Source: SIG299 sp964541485 (lineage in GTDB: Bacteria; Bacillota; Clostridia; Lachnospirales; Lachnospiraceae). Taken from it: a stretch of DNA of 24,534 nt. Below the pieces are notes generated by a model, which was given only the letters and a program-made list of their open reading frames with translations, did no database searches and was not told the DNA's origin. Below, piece after piece: positions 1 to 7,426 of the stretch. The stretch covers positions 1 to 24,534 of the forward strand of contig CAZIQL010000033.1 in the NCBI GenBank assembly GCA_964541485.1, read 5' to 3'. The number at the start of each line of letters is the position of its first letter. The first letter of the stretch is position 1. The translations under genes and the position numbers were made by a program.

Positions 1-2
1 CA

Positions 3-158
3 ATCAATAATCATAAATCTATTGATAACTTTGAAATCAAATATTCAAAGCAGGTGGGAGAACGTTTTCTGCTGTCTCAAAAGGATGTCGGAAAAATTGG
101 TACGTTAAAACTGAAACCGATATATATGATTTTGTTTTTACTAAAAGATTTGAGGTAG
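3..158 (+). CDS. C-terminal fragment of an unidentified protein (starts before the window)
   Basis: An open frame enters from the left edge and stops at TAG 156-158, giving about 51 residues. It is lysine- and isoleucine-rich and ends in a hydrophobic stretch followed by KDLR. No start codon lies inside the window and I recognise no family. The other two frames carry early stops or look less protein-like. It ends about 30 bases before the pyrE promoter, so it belongs to the preceding transcription unit. It could be a chance open frame. Confidence 0.35.
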   Translation: MNNHKSIDNFEIKYSKQVGERFLLSQKDVGKIGTLKLKPIYMILFLLKDLR

Positions 159-187
159 AGTAATGGTAGAAATAGAATGATTTTCAG

Positions 188-216
188 TTGAAAACTCCCC
201 GTATTTGTGCTACTAT
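188..216 (+). promoter_or_regulatory. Sigma-A-type promoter of pyrE
   Basis: TTGAAA at 188-193 and TACTAT at 211-216 are separated by 17 bases, close to the vegetative consensus. The -10 box lies 38 bases before the chosen pyrE start. No PyrR-type attenuator hairpin fits in the short leader. Confidence 0.75.
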
Positions 217-254
217 AACAAAAGAAAAAATTACCGGAAGGATGGTTGAGGAAT

Positions 255-935
255 ATGGAAGCTTACAAGCAGGAATTTATTGACTTTATGGTCGAGAGTG
301 ATGTTTTAAAATTTGGTGATTTCACATTAAAGAGTGGCAGAAAGTCCCCGTTCTTTATGAATGCAGGTGCGTATGTGACAGGCAGCCAGCTCATGAGACT
401 TGGTGAGTATTATGCAAAGGCAATTCATGACAATTATGGTGATGATTTTGATGTGTTATTCGGACCGGCTTATAAGGGTATTCCGATCAGTGTTGTGACA
501 GCAGTAGCTTATCATACACTCTATGGAAAAGAAGTGCGTTACTGTTCTGACCGTAAGGAAGAGAAGGACCATGGCGCAGATAAGGGAAGCTTCCTTGGAA
601 GTAAGTTAAAAGATGGTGACAGAGTTATCATGATTGAGGACGTTACCACCTCCGGTAAGTCGATGGAAGAGACCGTGCCAAAGGTAAAGGGTGCAGCAGA
701 CGTTCAGATTCTTGGTTTAATCGTTTCCTTAAACCGTATGGAAGTTGGTCTTGGCGGAAAGAAGAGTGCTTTGGATGAGATTAAAGAAACCTATGGTTTT
801 GAAGCACGCGCTATCGTTTCCATGGCGGAGGTTGTAGAGCATTTACATAACAATGAGTGTCAGGGAAGAGTTGTCATTGATGACACCATCAAGGCAGCAA
901 TCGATGCTTACTATGACCAGTATGGTGTAAAGTAA
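255..935 (+). CDS. pyrE: Orotate phosphoribosyltransferase
   Basis: Cytosolic enzyme of pyrimidine synthesis: orotate + PRPP gives OMP + diphosphate. The frame encodes 226 residues from ATG 255. An in-frame TTG at 246 would add three residues, but ATG 255 with the purine-rich AAGGATGGTTGAGG before it gives the usual MEAYKQEF beginning. The PRPP-binding loop is clear (VIMIEDVTTSGKS, roughly residues 124-136), as is FGPAYKGIPI near residue 70, which carries the conserved catalytic-loop Lys environment. Length fits the family. It is followed after 18 bases by a small membrane-protein gene sharing its transcript. Codon use is biased toward GGT, CGT and AAG, as expected for a well-expressed gene. 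Identification is firm. Confidence 0.93.
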   Translation: MEAYKQEFIDFMVESDVLKFGDFTLKSGRKSPFFMNAGAYVTGSQLMRLGEYYAKAIHDNYGDDFDVLFGPAYKGIPISVVTAVAYHTLYGKEVRYCSDRKEEKDHGADKGSFLGSKLKDGDRVIMIEDVTTSGKSMEETVPKVKGAADVQILGLIVSLNRMEVGLGGKKSALDEIKETYGFEARAIVSMAEVVEHLHNNECQGRVVIDDTIKAAIDAYYDQYGVK

Positions 936-953
936 TAGAAAAGAGGAAAATGT

Positions 954-1112
954 ATGGAGAAAATCTATCTCACAATGAAGCATGCAGGTATTTTAAATAT
1001 CGTATTTGGTATTTTGCTTGCGGTAGGCAGTGCGCTGACAGCAGTCGGCAGTGCATTTATGATTATGTACGGAGCACGTTTACTTAAGAAAAAATCTGAG
1101 ATTATGTTTTAA
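954..1112 (+). CDS. Small single-span membrane protein downstream of pyrE
   Basis: A 52-residue frame starts at ATG 954 behind a good ribosome binding site (AAGAGGAAAA, 941-950) and ends at TAA 1110-1112. Residues about 10-40 form one long hydrophobic segment (GILNIVFGILLAVGSALTAV), followed by the basic tail RLLKKKSE. This suggests a single membrane span with a cytosolic C-terminus. It lies 18 bases behind pyrE, before the first terminator, so it is probably co-transcribed. From memory, similar tiny proteins follow pyrE in other Lachnospiraceae, but I cannot verify that here. Function is unknown. The site, codon structure and hydrophobic pattern make it a believable gene. Confidence 0.7.
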   Translation: MEKIYLTMKHAGILNIVFGILLAVGSALTAVGSAFMIMYGARLLKKKSEIMF

Positions 1113-1143
1113 TACTAAAAGGATAAGATAGGATTAAGATGGC

Positions 1144-1187
1144 AGGGAAGTCGATGTCGCGTTGGCGATATACTTCCCTTCTGTTTT
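1144..1187 (+). terminator. Hairpin terminator of the pyrE unit
   Basis: AGGGAAGT (1144-1151) pairs with ACTTCCCT (1172-1179). An inner stem, TGTCGC with GCGATA, closes on a GTTG loop. A T-rich stretch (TTCTGTTTT) follows. The next gene's ribosome binding site begins about 20 bases later, so some read-through into the lyase gene is possible. Confidence 0.65.
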
Positions 1188-1211
1188 ATATATAAGAAAG
1201 AGAGAAAGACC

Positions 1212-2939
1212 ATGGCGATAAAAAAGTTCCATGAAGCGTATAAAGAACAAGTGCTGAAACTGGCAGATGAAATGAGATACCAGCCGTTGCCCGAACTGAC
1301 TGAGGAGTTGTTTGCCCTGTTTGAAGCGACAGGCAACCGCTTAAAATACGAAGAGGTTTATTTTGGACGCAGAAAGTTTTTAGCAGTCTTTGGCATGGCC
1401 GCAATCATTTTCGGGCAGGGGGAGGACGTTGCAAAATTAGAAGAAATCCTTCTTTCGGTATGCGACGAAGAGTGCTGGGCATTGCCTGCGCATGTGAACC
1501 GGAAGGAGGAGGGCTGGAGAACAACCGTGGATTTGTTTGCGGCAGAGACAGCACAGACATTAGCGGAGATTGTGTCGCTGGTAAACAAAGATGGCGAGAA
1601 GCTCTCAAAAGTAATTTGCGAGCGTGTACATACAGAAATTGAGCGCAGGGTATTTACGCCGTTCTTTTCTTCCAAACCGAATTACGGCTGCTGGGAGTGT
1701 GCGGGCCATAACTGGAATGCAGTGTGTGCCGGAGGCATCGGCAGTGCCTGCATTTACCTGATGGCAGGAAAGGAAGAAGAGCGTTTGCAGAAGTGCCTTG
1801 ACAGACTTTGCAATTCTTTAAAGTATTATTTGGATGGCTTTGAAGAAGATGGTGCCTGCATGGAGGGAATCGGATACTTCACTTACGGCATGACCTATTT
1901 TGTCGGCTTTGCAGAGCAGTTGTACCGTTACACAAACGGAAAAGCAGATTTGTTTGCTAATGAGAAATTAAAGAAGATTGCGCAGTTCCAGCAGAAGATG
2001 TATTTTCAGGGCGGACAGACCATCAGCTTTTCCGATGGGGAAATGAAGGCGAAGTTCCGGATGGGGCTGACGAAGTTTTTATCGGAAAAATATGAAGGGG
2101 TGTCTGTGCCGGAAGAAACGCTTGCGGCAGATTTTGAGACAGATACCTGTTACCGTTTTATGGGACTTTGCAGGGATTATCTGTGGACGAAGGATGAGAC
2201 GGTTTGCGAAGGTGAAACAAATGCAGTCCGCCATGATATCCTTCCATTCGCGCAGTGGAGTATCTGCGGAAGTACAAACGGTGTTGGAATGGCTATCAAG
2301 GGTGGTCACAATGCTGAACCGCACAATCACAACGATGTCGGAAGCTTCCTCTACATTGTAGATGGGGAGCAGCTGATTACGGACCTTGGTGCGGGAGAGT
2401 ATACAAAAGAATATTTTGGCGCAGGACGTTATGAGATTCTTTGTAATTCGTCCATGGGACACAGTGTGCCATTGCCAAACGGAAAGACACAGCAGAGCGG
2501 GGAATGGCACCGTGCGACCGCTTTTTCGGTAGATGGAAAGGGAAACACAAATATCAGCTTCTCCGCGGCATATCCGATTGGGAATATCAGACATTTAGAG
2601 AGAGAGACGCAGTTTTCCTTAGAGGATGGAACGCTTTTAGTCACAGATACCTTTGAGATGCCGATACGCTCCTCAAGGTTTATTGAGCAGGTGGTAACAC
2701 AGGGCGAGGTAAAAGTTGAGTGGAATCCGGACGGAGAGAGTGTGGTAAGAATCAGAAAGGGTGATGCAGAATGTATTTTGACATTCCCAAAGGAAATTCA
2801 CCATCTTTACTGCATGGAACAGGAGCATTCGAATCATGAAGGAGAAAAAGAAATCGTGCGTTTGATTCGTTGGGATGCTTTCTTTAAACGTGGTGAGAAG
2901 ACAAGCACCTGGTTTAAAATTATGCCGGTGGTGAAATGA
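1212..2939 (+). CDS. Heparinase II/III family polysaccharide lyase
   Basis: A 575-residue protein beginning at ATG 1212, preceded by AAGAGAGAAAG. Residues 1-300 are helical, as in the alpha-barrel of heparinase II/III lyases, with CAGHNWN (His166, Asn167, Trp168) and EGIGYFTY (Glu218, Tyr222, Tyr225) as likely active-site elements. Residues 345-575 form the beta-sandwich typical of Heparinase_II_III: GGHNAEPHNHNDVGSF (His366-Phe379, the His/Asp set that binds metal in relatives) and GHSVP (His417). The family cleaves uronate-containing polysaccharides by beta-elimination. There is no signal peptide, so it should act inside the cell on imported oligosaccharides. The GH88 hydrolase 74 bases downstream would remove the unsaturated uronate it creates. 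The exact substrate cannot be told. Confidence 0.85.
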   Translation: MAIKKFHEAYKEQVLKLADEMRYQPLPELTEELFALFEATGNRLKYEEVYFGRRKFLAVFGMAAIIFGQGEDVAKLEEILLSVCDEECWALPAHVNRKEEGWRTTVDLFAAETAQTLAEIVSLVNKDGEKLSKVICERVHTEIERRVFTPFFSSKPNYGCWECAGHNWNAVCAGGIGSACIYLMAGKEEERLQKCLDRLCNSLKYYLDGFEEDGACMEGIGYFTYGMTYFVGFAEQLYRYTNGKADLFANEKLKKIAQFQQKMYFQGGQTISFSDGEMKAKFRMGLTKFLSEKYEGVSVPEETLAADFETDTCYRFMGLCRDYLWTKDETVCEGETNAVRHDILPFAQWSICGSTNGVGMAIKGGHNAEPHNHNDVGSFLYIVDGEQLITDLGAGEYTKEYFGAGRYEILCNSSMGHSVPLPNGKTQQSGEWHRATAFSVDGKGNTNISFSAAYPIGNIRHLERETQFSLEDGTLLVTDTFEMPIRSSRFIEQVVTQGEVKVEWNPDGESVVRIRKGDAECILTFPKEIHHLYCMEQEHSNHEGEKEIVRLIRWDAFFKRGEKTSTWFKIMPVVK

Positions 2940-3013
2940 CTTGATTCAGACATCGAAGCAGAAAGCAGACGAGAAGGATAAGGAAGAAAACTTATGTATG
3001 GAGGAACAGAATT

Positions 3014-4168
3014 ATGTTTCATAATCCGGAATTGACAATAGAAGAAGCAAAGGCGGCGCTCGACATTGCGGCTGCGCAGGTGGAAAGGAATCTTTCCGAG
3101 TTTTTGGATTTCTGCCAGAATCATTCCAGCATAAACAATAGGTATCCGAAGTGCAACAATGACCAATGGACCTGCGGGTTCTGGCCGGGCGAAGTATGGC
3201 TGGCATATGAGCATACAGGACAAGAGCTGTTTAAGGATGCGGCGCTTCATATGGTGGACAGCTTTGACCACCGCATCCGTAATAAAATTGCGGTGGATCA
3301 TCATGATATGGGCTTTTTGTATACACCGACCTGTGTGGCGGCATATAAGCTGACCGGGGATGAAAAGGCAAAACAGGCGGCAATTCTGGCGGCAGATCAG
3401 CTCATTTCCAGATTCCAGCCGCTGGGGGGATTCATTCAGGCCTGGGGCAGTATGGAGGATGTGGGAAACTACCGTTACATCGTGGATTGTCTTTTAAATC
3501 TTCCGCTTCTTTATTGGGCAGGAGAAGTGACCGGGGATAAAAAGTACGCAGACATCGCATTAAAGCATATTACGACATGTCTTAAGTACTCCATTCGTGA
3601 GGACGGAAGCACCTATCATACCTTTTTCATGGACAAGGAAACGGGTGCACCGCTCCGTGGGGAAACCTGTCAGGGCTATAAGGATGACAGCTGCTGGGCA
3701 AGGGGCCAGGCATGGGGAATTTATGGTACGGCAATTTCGTATGCGTACACCAAGCGTCCGGAATATCTTGACGCATTCCGTAAGACAGCGGCATACTATC
3801 TGGAAAAATTGCCGGAGGATCTGGTACCTTATTGGGATATGATATTTACCGAAGGCGATGAACCGAGAGATTCCAGTTCGGCATCCATTACGGCGTGCGG
3901 CTTTTTGGAGGCGGCGAAGTACATGGGAGAGGAAGAGGCAGCGAAGTACCGTAAGCTTGCGGCGCAGATGTTAAAGAGCCTCGCAGACAATTATGCCGTA
4001 AAGGATTTTACAAAGTCAAACGGCCTGGTGCTTCATGGCACCTACAGCAAAAAGAGTCCGTACAATACCTGTAATCCGGAGGGTGTGGACGAATGTGTAA
4101 GCTGGGGCGATTATTTTTATATGGAGGCGCTGACCAGATTTTCGAAGGATTGGGAAATGTACTGGTAA
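3014..4168 (+). CDS. GH88 unsaturated glucuronyl hydrolase
   Basis: 384 residues from ATG 3014 behind GGAGGAA (3000-3006). The family hydrolyses the 4,5-unsaturated uronic acid from the non-reducing end of lyase products by a hydration mechanism. The two catalytic aspartates of GH88 are recognisable: Asp98 in VDHHDMGF and Asp158 in YRYIVDCLLNLP. Other family marks are WTCGFWPGEVWLAY (52-65) and SCWARGQAWGIYG in the second half. Length is normal for the family. No signal peptide, so it is cytosolic. Pairing with the upstream lyase indicates a small uronate-oligosaccharide pathway. Genes for the next steps (KduI, KduD, KdgK-like) and a transporter are absent from this window. Only 21 bases separate it from the MutS-like gene, so they are probably co-transcribed. 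Confidence 0.9.
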   Translation: MFHNPELTIEEAKAALDIAAAQVERNLSEFLDFCQNHSSINNRYPKCNNDQWTCGFWPGEVWLAYEHTGQELFKDAALHMVDSFDHRIRNKIAVDHHDMGFLYTPTCVAAYKLTGDEKAKQAAILAADQLISRFQPLGGFIQAWGSMEDVGNYRYIVDCLLNLPLLYWAGEVTGDKKYADIALKHITTCLKYSIREDGSTYHTFFMDKETGAPLRGETCQGYKDDSCWARGQAWGIYGTAISYAYTKRPEYLDAFRKTAAYYLEKLPEDLVPYWDMIFTEGDEPRDSSSASITACGFLEAAKYMGEEEAAKYRKLAAQMLKSLADNYAVKDFTKSNGLVLHGTYSKKSPYNTCNPEGVDECVSWGDYFYMEALTRFSKDWEMYW

Positions 4169-4189
4169 GCAGGAAAACAGGAGAAGAAT

Positions 4190-5716
4190 ATGGGATTTAC
4201 AAGTATTTTGTTTGGTGATTATGAACCGAATGTAAGGGAGGATACCCCCGGTTTTTTTAAGGATTTGCAGCTTGATTTTTTATTGGAACAAATCAAAGAG
4301 CAGACCCAAGGACATCGGATTTCTCATTTTTATTATACGTTTCCAAAGACGAAGGAGCTGATTGCCTACCGTCAGGAAATCGGAAGGGATATGGAAGCGG
4401 ATGCACTTTGTGAGGCACTGCAAAACTTTTCGTTGCGGCTTTATAAGTCAAGACAGATGCATAACCTTTCGCTTAGGAGTGAAGGCACAGTCCAGAAGGC
4501 CACTTATCATTTGCAGGCGGCAGATTTGTACCGGGAAGCACTGAAGATTTTACAGAAGGATTTGACCGGTGTTTCTTTTTCATCCGAAGGAATGAAGCTT
4601 TTTGCAGAATATCTGGATGTACGTGTAACAGAATTTACACAGAATGGTTTTGACGTGGCACTTTCAGAGGCGAAGGGGTTCTTTTCCGAGCTTGAATTCA
4701 GACTCTATATGGATACAGACAAGCTGTTGGTGGAAGAGAGTACGGAACCGCCGAAAAATTATTTTGAAGAACTGGCAAAGCTTCTTGGGTATAAGATGCA
4801 GGAAAAGGATTATGTGATGACGGAGATTTTTCCGGAGCCGCTGGAATTGTCTTATTTTGAATCGGTGCTGGTGAATCTTTTGAAAAAAAGTAAGCCGCAC
4901 GTGTTTGAAGGAATTTGTACGTTTTATGAGAAATTTCCGGCGTTTTATTCGGATGTGATTTTGCGTTTTGATGAGGAAATACAGTTTTATTTGGGTTTCC
5001 AGAAGTTTCGGAAGAAAACGGAACGGATGGGATATCCGATGACGTTCCCGGAGGTATCGGAGAAACAGGAGTTTGAGGGAAAGGGCGTTTATGACCTTGC
5101 TCTTGTGTGGAAACATGCGGACCAAAACTACGAAGTAGTGGACAATGATTTTTGTATGAAGGAAAAACCGTCATTTTTTGTAGTAACAGGTCCGAATCAG
5201 GGTGGAAAAACAACGTTTGCCCGTTCTGTGGGACAGGCAGTTTATTTTTCGCTGATGGGACTTGCTGTGAACGCAGAAAGCTTGACTGCACCGATGTTTA
5301 ACGGCATCTCCACACACTTTGAGACAGAGGAATCCATGCAGTCGAACTCCGGTAAGCTAAAGGAAGAGATTAACCGTCTGCTTCCGATGCTGACGCGGAT
5401 ACAAAACAGAAATCAGTTTGTGATTTTGAACGAGTTGTTCACAACGGCAACCACACATGATGCCATGGTAATGGGCCGCAAGGTGATGGAATATTTTCTT
5501 GAAAGAGAATGTTACGGCATTTATGTGACACATATCCGGGAATTGGCAGAGGAAACGGAATCAATTATCAGTCTTGTGGCGCAGTTAGAGCCGGGGCAGG
5601 AGAGTAAAAGGACTTACCGGATGCTTCCGATGCCGGCGGAAGGGTATGGGTATTCCGATGCGCTGGTTAAAAAATATGCGCTCACGTATGAGGAGATTGT
5701 GAGGAGGCTGCCATGA
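4190..5716 (+). CDS. MutS-like ATPase, first of a tandem pair
   Basis: 508 residues from ATG 4190, with CAGGAGAAG just upstream. The C-terminal third is a MutS-type ABC ATPase: Walker A GPNQGGKTT (334-342), a Walker B-like FVILNEL (Asn414, Glu415), TTATTHDA in place of the MutS GRGTST segment, and a final VTHIREL (His448). The N-terminal 300 residues are helical and resemble lever and clamp regions, with RQEI near residue 61. The mismatch-reading domain with its Phe-X-Glu motif is absent. It is therefore not housekeeping MutS (about 850 residues) nor MutS2 (no Smr or nuclease tail is visible). It overlaps the next MutS-like gene by ATGA, suggesting coupled translation and perhaps a heterodimer. 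Cellular role unknown; the annotation stops at MutS domain V protein. Confidence 0.82.
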   Translation: MGFTSILFGDYEPNVREDTPGFFKDLQLDFLLEQIKEQTQGHRISHFYYTFPKTKELIAYRQEIGRDMEADALCEALQNFSLRLYKSRQMHNLSLRSEGTVQKATYHLQAADLYREALKILQKDLTGVSFSSEGMKLFAEYLDVRVTEFTQNGFDVALSEAKGFFSELEFRLYMDTDKLLVEESTEPPKNYFEELAKLLGYKMQEKDYVMTEIFPEPLELSYFESVLVNLLKKSKPHVFEGICTFYEKFPAFYSDVILRFDEEIQFYLGFQKFRKKTERMGYPMTFPEVSEKQEFEGKGVYDLALVWKHADQNYEVVDNDFCMKEKPSFFVVTGPNQGGKTTFARSVGQAVYFSLMGLAVNAESLTAPMFNGISTHFETEESMQSNSGKLKEEINRLLPMLTRIQNRNQFVILNELFTTATTHDAMVMGRKVMEYFLERECYGIYVTHIRELAEETESIISLVAQLEPGQESKRTYRMLPMPAEGYGYSDALVKKYALTYEEIVRRLP

Positions 5717-7221
5717 TGGATTCGTATTTGTTATATCGGGATTCTTCCACGGACGGAAAGAAAAGCTATGCATTTCCGCGGGATATCGTGAAGGATTTGA
5801 ATTTAGAGATTTTATTTAAAAATATGGCACGGGAGGAAGAACTGATTGCGGAGAAGGTCCGCAAGGTAATGCTGATTCCTCTGCTTACTCCGGAAGAGAT
5901 TATATACCGTCAGGAGGTACTGACGGATTTCAGACGGCAGGATGTACTTTTGGAGGAATTGTATCAGATTGCGGTGCGTCAGCAGAAGGCGCTAAAGCAG
6001 TATAAACAGGAGATGAAGAGCAATCGGGCAAAGTCGACCAAAAAGACGGGCGAGCTGTTTGAAACGCTGCATTATCTGAGGCAGGGACAGGAGGAACTTC
6101 TTCTAATCACAGAGCTGCTTTGCAGATGGCGTGAGGAATTAAAGTCGGAGGGTGTGCAGGCGTTAATTGCCCGTTTGACAGAGCTTCCGCTTGCCACAAT
6201 ACAGGAAAAACTTTCAGAGGCAGATGCTTTGGTGACCGGCTGTGAGGCGAGCTATACGTTCCGTTTTGGCGGCGGGCTTAAGATGGAGGAAGCCCAGCTT
6301 AATCTGTTAAGACCGGATCCGAGCAAAAAGATAGGCGGAATTGAAAGCTTTTATTATCAGTTTATGAGACGGAATGCAATTTTAATCGGTTCTGATGCGG
6401 CGTTAAAGGAAGATATTACAAAGGTGACCGAAGCAACCTTAAAGCAGATTATCACTATCTTCCAGCCGTATTTGCAGGATATGATGCGGTTCTTTGAGCA
6501 TTTTTCAGAGGAGATTGCATTTTATACAGGGGCGGTGCGTTTTTTGAAACGTATGGATGAGGTTTATATTACATTGAAAATGCCAAAGCCATTACCGCAG
6601 GGAAGTACGGATACGGAGTTTGAGTATCTGTATGAGCTGTCGCTTGCTCTTTGGACACAGCGCAAACCGGTCGGGAATTCCCTTGTGTTAAAGGATAACC
6701 GGATGACGATAGTGACCGGTGCCAACCAAGGTGGAAAATCTACATTTTTGCGGAGCTACGGAATTGCCCAGGTGCTGATGCAGTGCGGCATGCCGGTTCC
6801 GGCAAGTAAGTTTTCTGCGCCGGTATATCCACAGATTTTTACCCATTTTACAAGAAGCGAAGATGAGTTGCTTTCCAACGGACGTCTGAGTGAAGAGTTA
6901 AACCGTATGAGCAATATGATTGGGAAGGCCGTGCCGGACAGCCTGTTTTTGTTAAACGAGTCCTTTGCAAGTACAACGGAAAAAGAAGGCTCTAAGATTG
7001 CCGAAGGAATTTTACGTGCATTCTATGAAAAGAAGATTACCACAATGATGGTAACCCATCTGTATCAACTGGCGAAAAAGCTATTTGATGAGAAGCCGGC
7101 GGGGAGCCATTTTCTGGTGGCAGAGCGTACGGAAAACGGAACCAGAACCTTTAAAATGCTTCCGGGTGAGCCGACTTATACAAGCTTTGGAACGGATTTG
7201 TTTCAGGTGCTGGAAGGGTAA
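5713..7221 (+). CDS. MutS-like ATPase, second of a tandem pair
   Basis: 502 residues from ATG 5713; a start at the adjacent ATG 5716 is equally possible. It is a diverged paralog of the preceding protein with the same layout: a helical N-terminal part with YRQEV (65-69, matching YRQEI in the partner), a lever-like EEIAFYTGAVRF (266-277, matching EEIQFYLGFQKF), Walker A GANQGGKST (336-344), LFLLNESF (Asn415, Glu416) and MVTHLYQL (His449). Asn replaces the Walker B Asp in both copies. A basic, coiled-coil-like segment rich in Lys, Gln and Glu lies near residues 85-115. The four-base overlap implies translational coupling. It ends one base into a repeat-like element. Function unknown; a heterodimer on DNA or another nucleic acid is a reasonable guess. 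Confidence 0.82.
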   Translation: MMDSYLLYRDSSTDGKKSYAFPRDIVKDLNLEILFKNMAREEELIAEKVRKVMLIPLLTPEEIIYRQEVLTDFRRQDVLLEELYQIAVRQQKALKQYKQEMKSNRAKSTKKTGELFETLHYLRQGQEELLLITELLCRWREELKSEGVQALIARLTELPLATIQEKLSEADALVTGCEASYTFRFGGGLKMEEAQLNLLRPDPSKKIGGIESFYYQFMRRNAILIGSDAALKEDITKVTEATLKQIITIFQPYLQDMMRFFEHFSEEIAFYTGAVRFLKRMDEVYITLKMPKPLPQGSTDTEFEYLYELSLALWTQRKPVGNSLVLKDNRMTIVTGANQGGKSTFLRSYGIAQVLMQCGMPVPASKFSAPVYPQIFTHFTRSEDELLSNGRLSEELNRMSNMIGKAVPDSLFLLNESFASTTEKEGSKIAEGILRAFYEKKITTMMVTHLYQLAKKLFDEKPAGSHFLVAERTENGTRTFKMLPGEPTYTSFGTDLFQVLEG

Positions 7222-7325
7222 TTCTATGAAAAAAGAGCTACTGTGCGTTGCCGCGCATCTATTCACAAAACCAGCCGGCTGTGCCATCTGACGCTGCGTT
7301 GCAGCTTGTGTTTTGTTCATAGAAT
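7221..7325. repeat. Repeat-like element with 10-bp terminal inverted repeats
   Basis: ATTCTATGAA (7221-7230) and TTCATAGAAT (7316-7325) are perfect inverted copies 85 bases apart. Inside are a palindrome CAGCCGGCTG (7272-7281), a small hairpin GCTGC-GTT-GCAGC (7293-7305) and GCGTTGC twice (7245, 7296). Both strands carry a short open frame starting with the ATG inside the terminal repeat. This architecture fits a non-autonomous mini-element or a dispersed structured repeat. No clear target duplication is visible. Whether it is repeated in the genome cannot be seen from one window. Confidence 0.5.
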
Positions 7326-7347
7326 GGCGGCAACTTTCCGAAAACAA

Positions 7348-7405
7348 GAAAGGGAGACTGCTATGACAGAAGAAAATCTGTCAGCAGTCTCCCCTTTCTC
7401 ATTTT
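7348..7405. terminator. Strong bidirectional terminator between converging genes
   Basis: GAAAGGGAGACTGCT (7348-7362) pairs with AGCAGTCTCCCCTTTC (7383-7398), with one bulged base. The inner stem GACAGA/TCTGTC closes on AGAAAA. TCATTTT follows on plus, and the minus strand reads CTTGTTTT past the stem, so it can end both the MutS-like unit and the esterase gene. Confidence 0.85.
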
Positions 7406-7426
7406 ACGCACAGTAACTCTGTTGAA

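Noticed and set aside
246..254. TTG start for pyrE
   Set aside because: The ATG at 255 gives the family-typical N-terminus; the TTG adds only three residues and has a crowded ribosome binding site.
4664..5291. Long minus-strand open frames inside the first MutS-like gene
   Set aside because: They are composition shadows, rich in His, Phe, Arg and Pro, with no ribosome binding site and lying wholly inside a well-supported gene.
7227..7292. 21-codon plus-strand frame (MKKELLCVAAH...) after the MutS-like gene
   Set aside because: It has a fair ribosome site, but its ATG is part of the terminal inverted repeat and the mirror frame exists on the other strand, so it is treated as part of the repeat.
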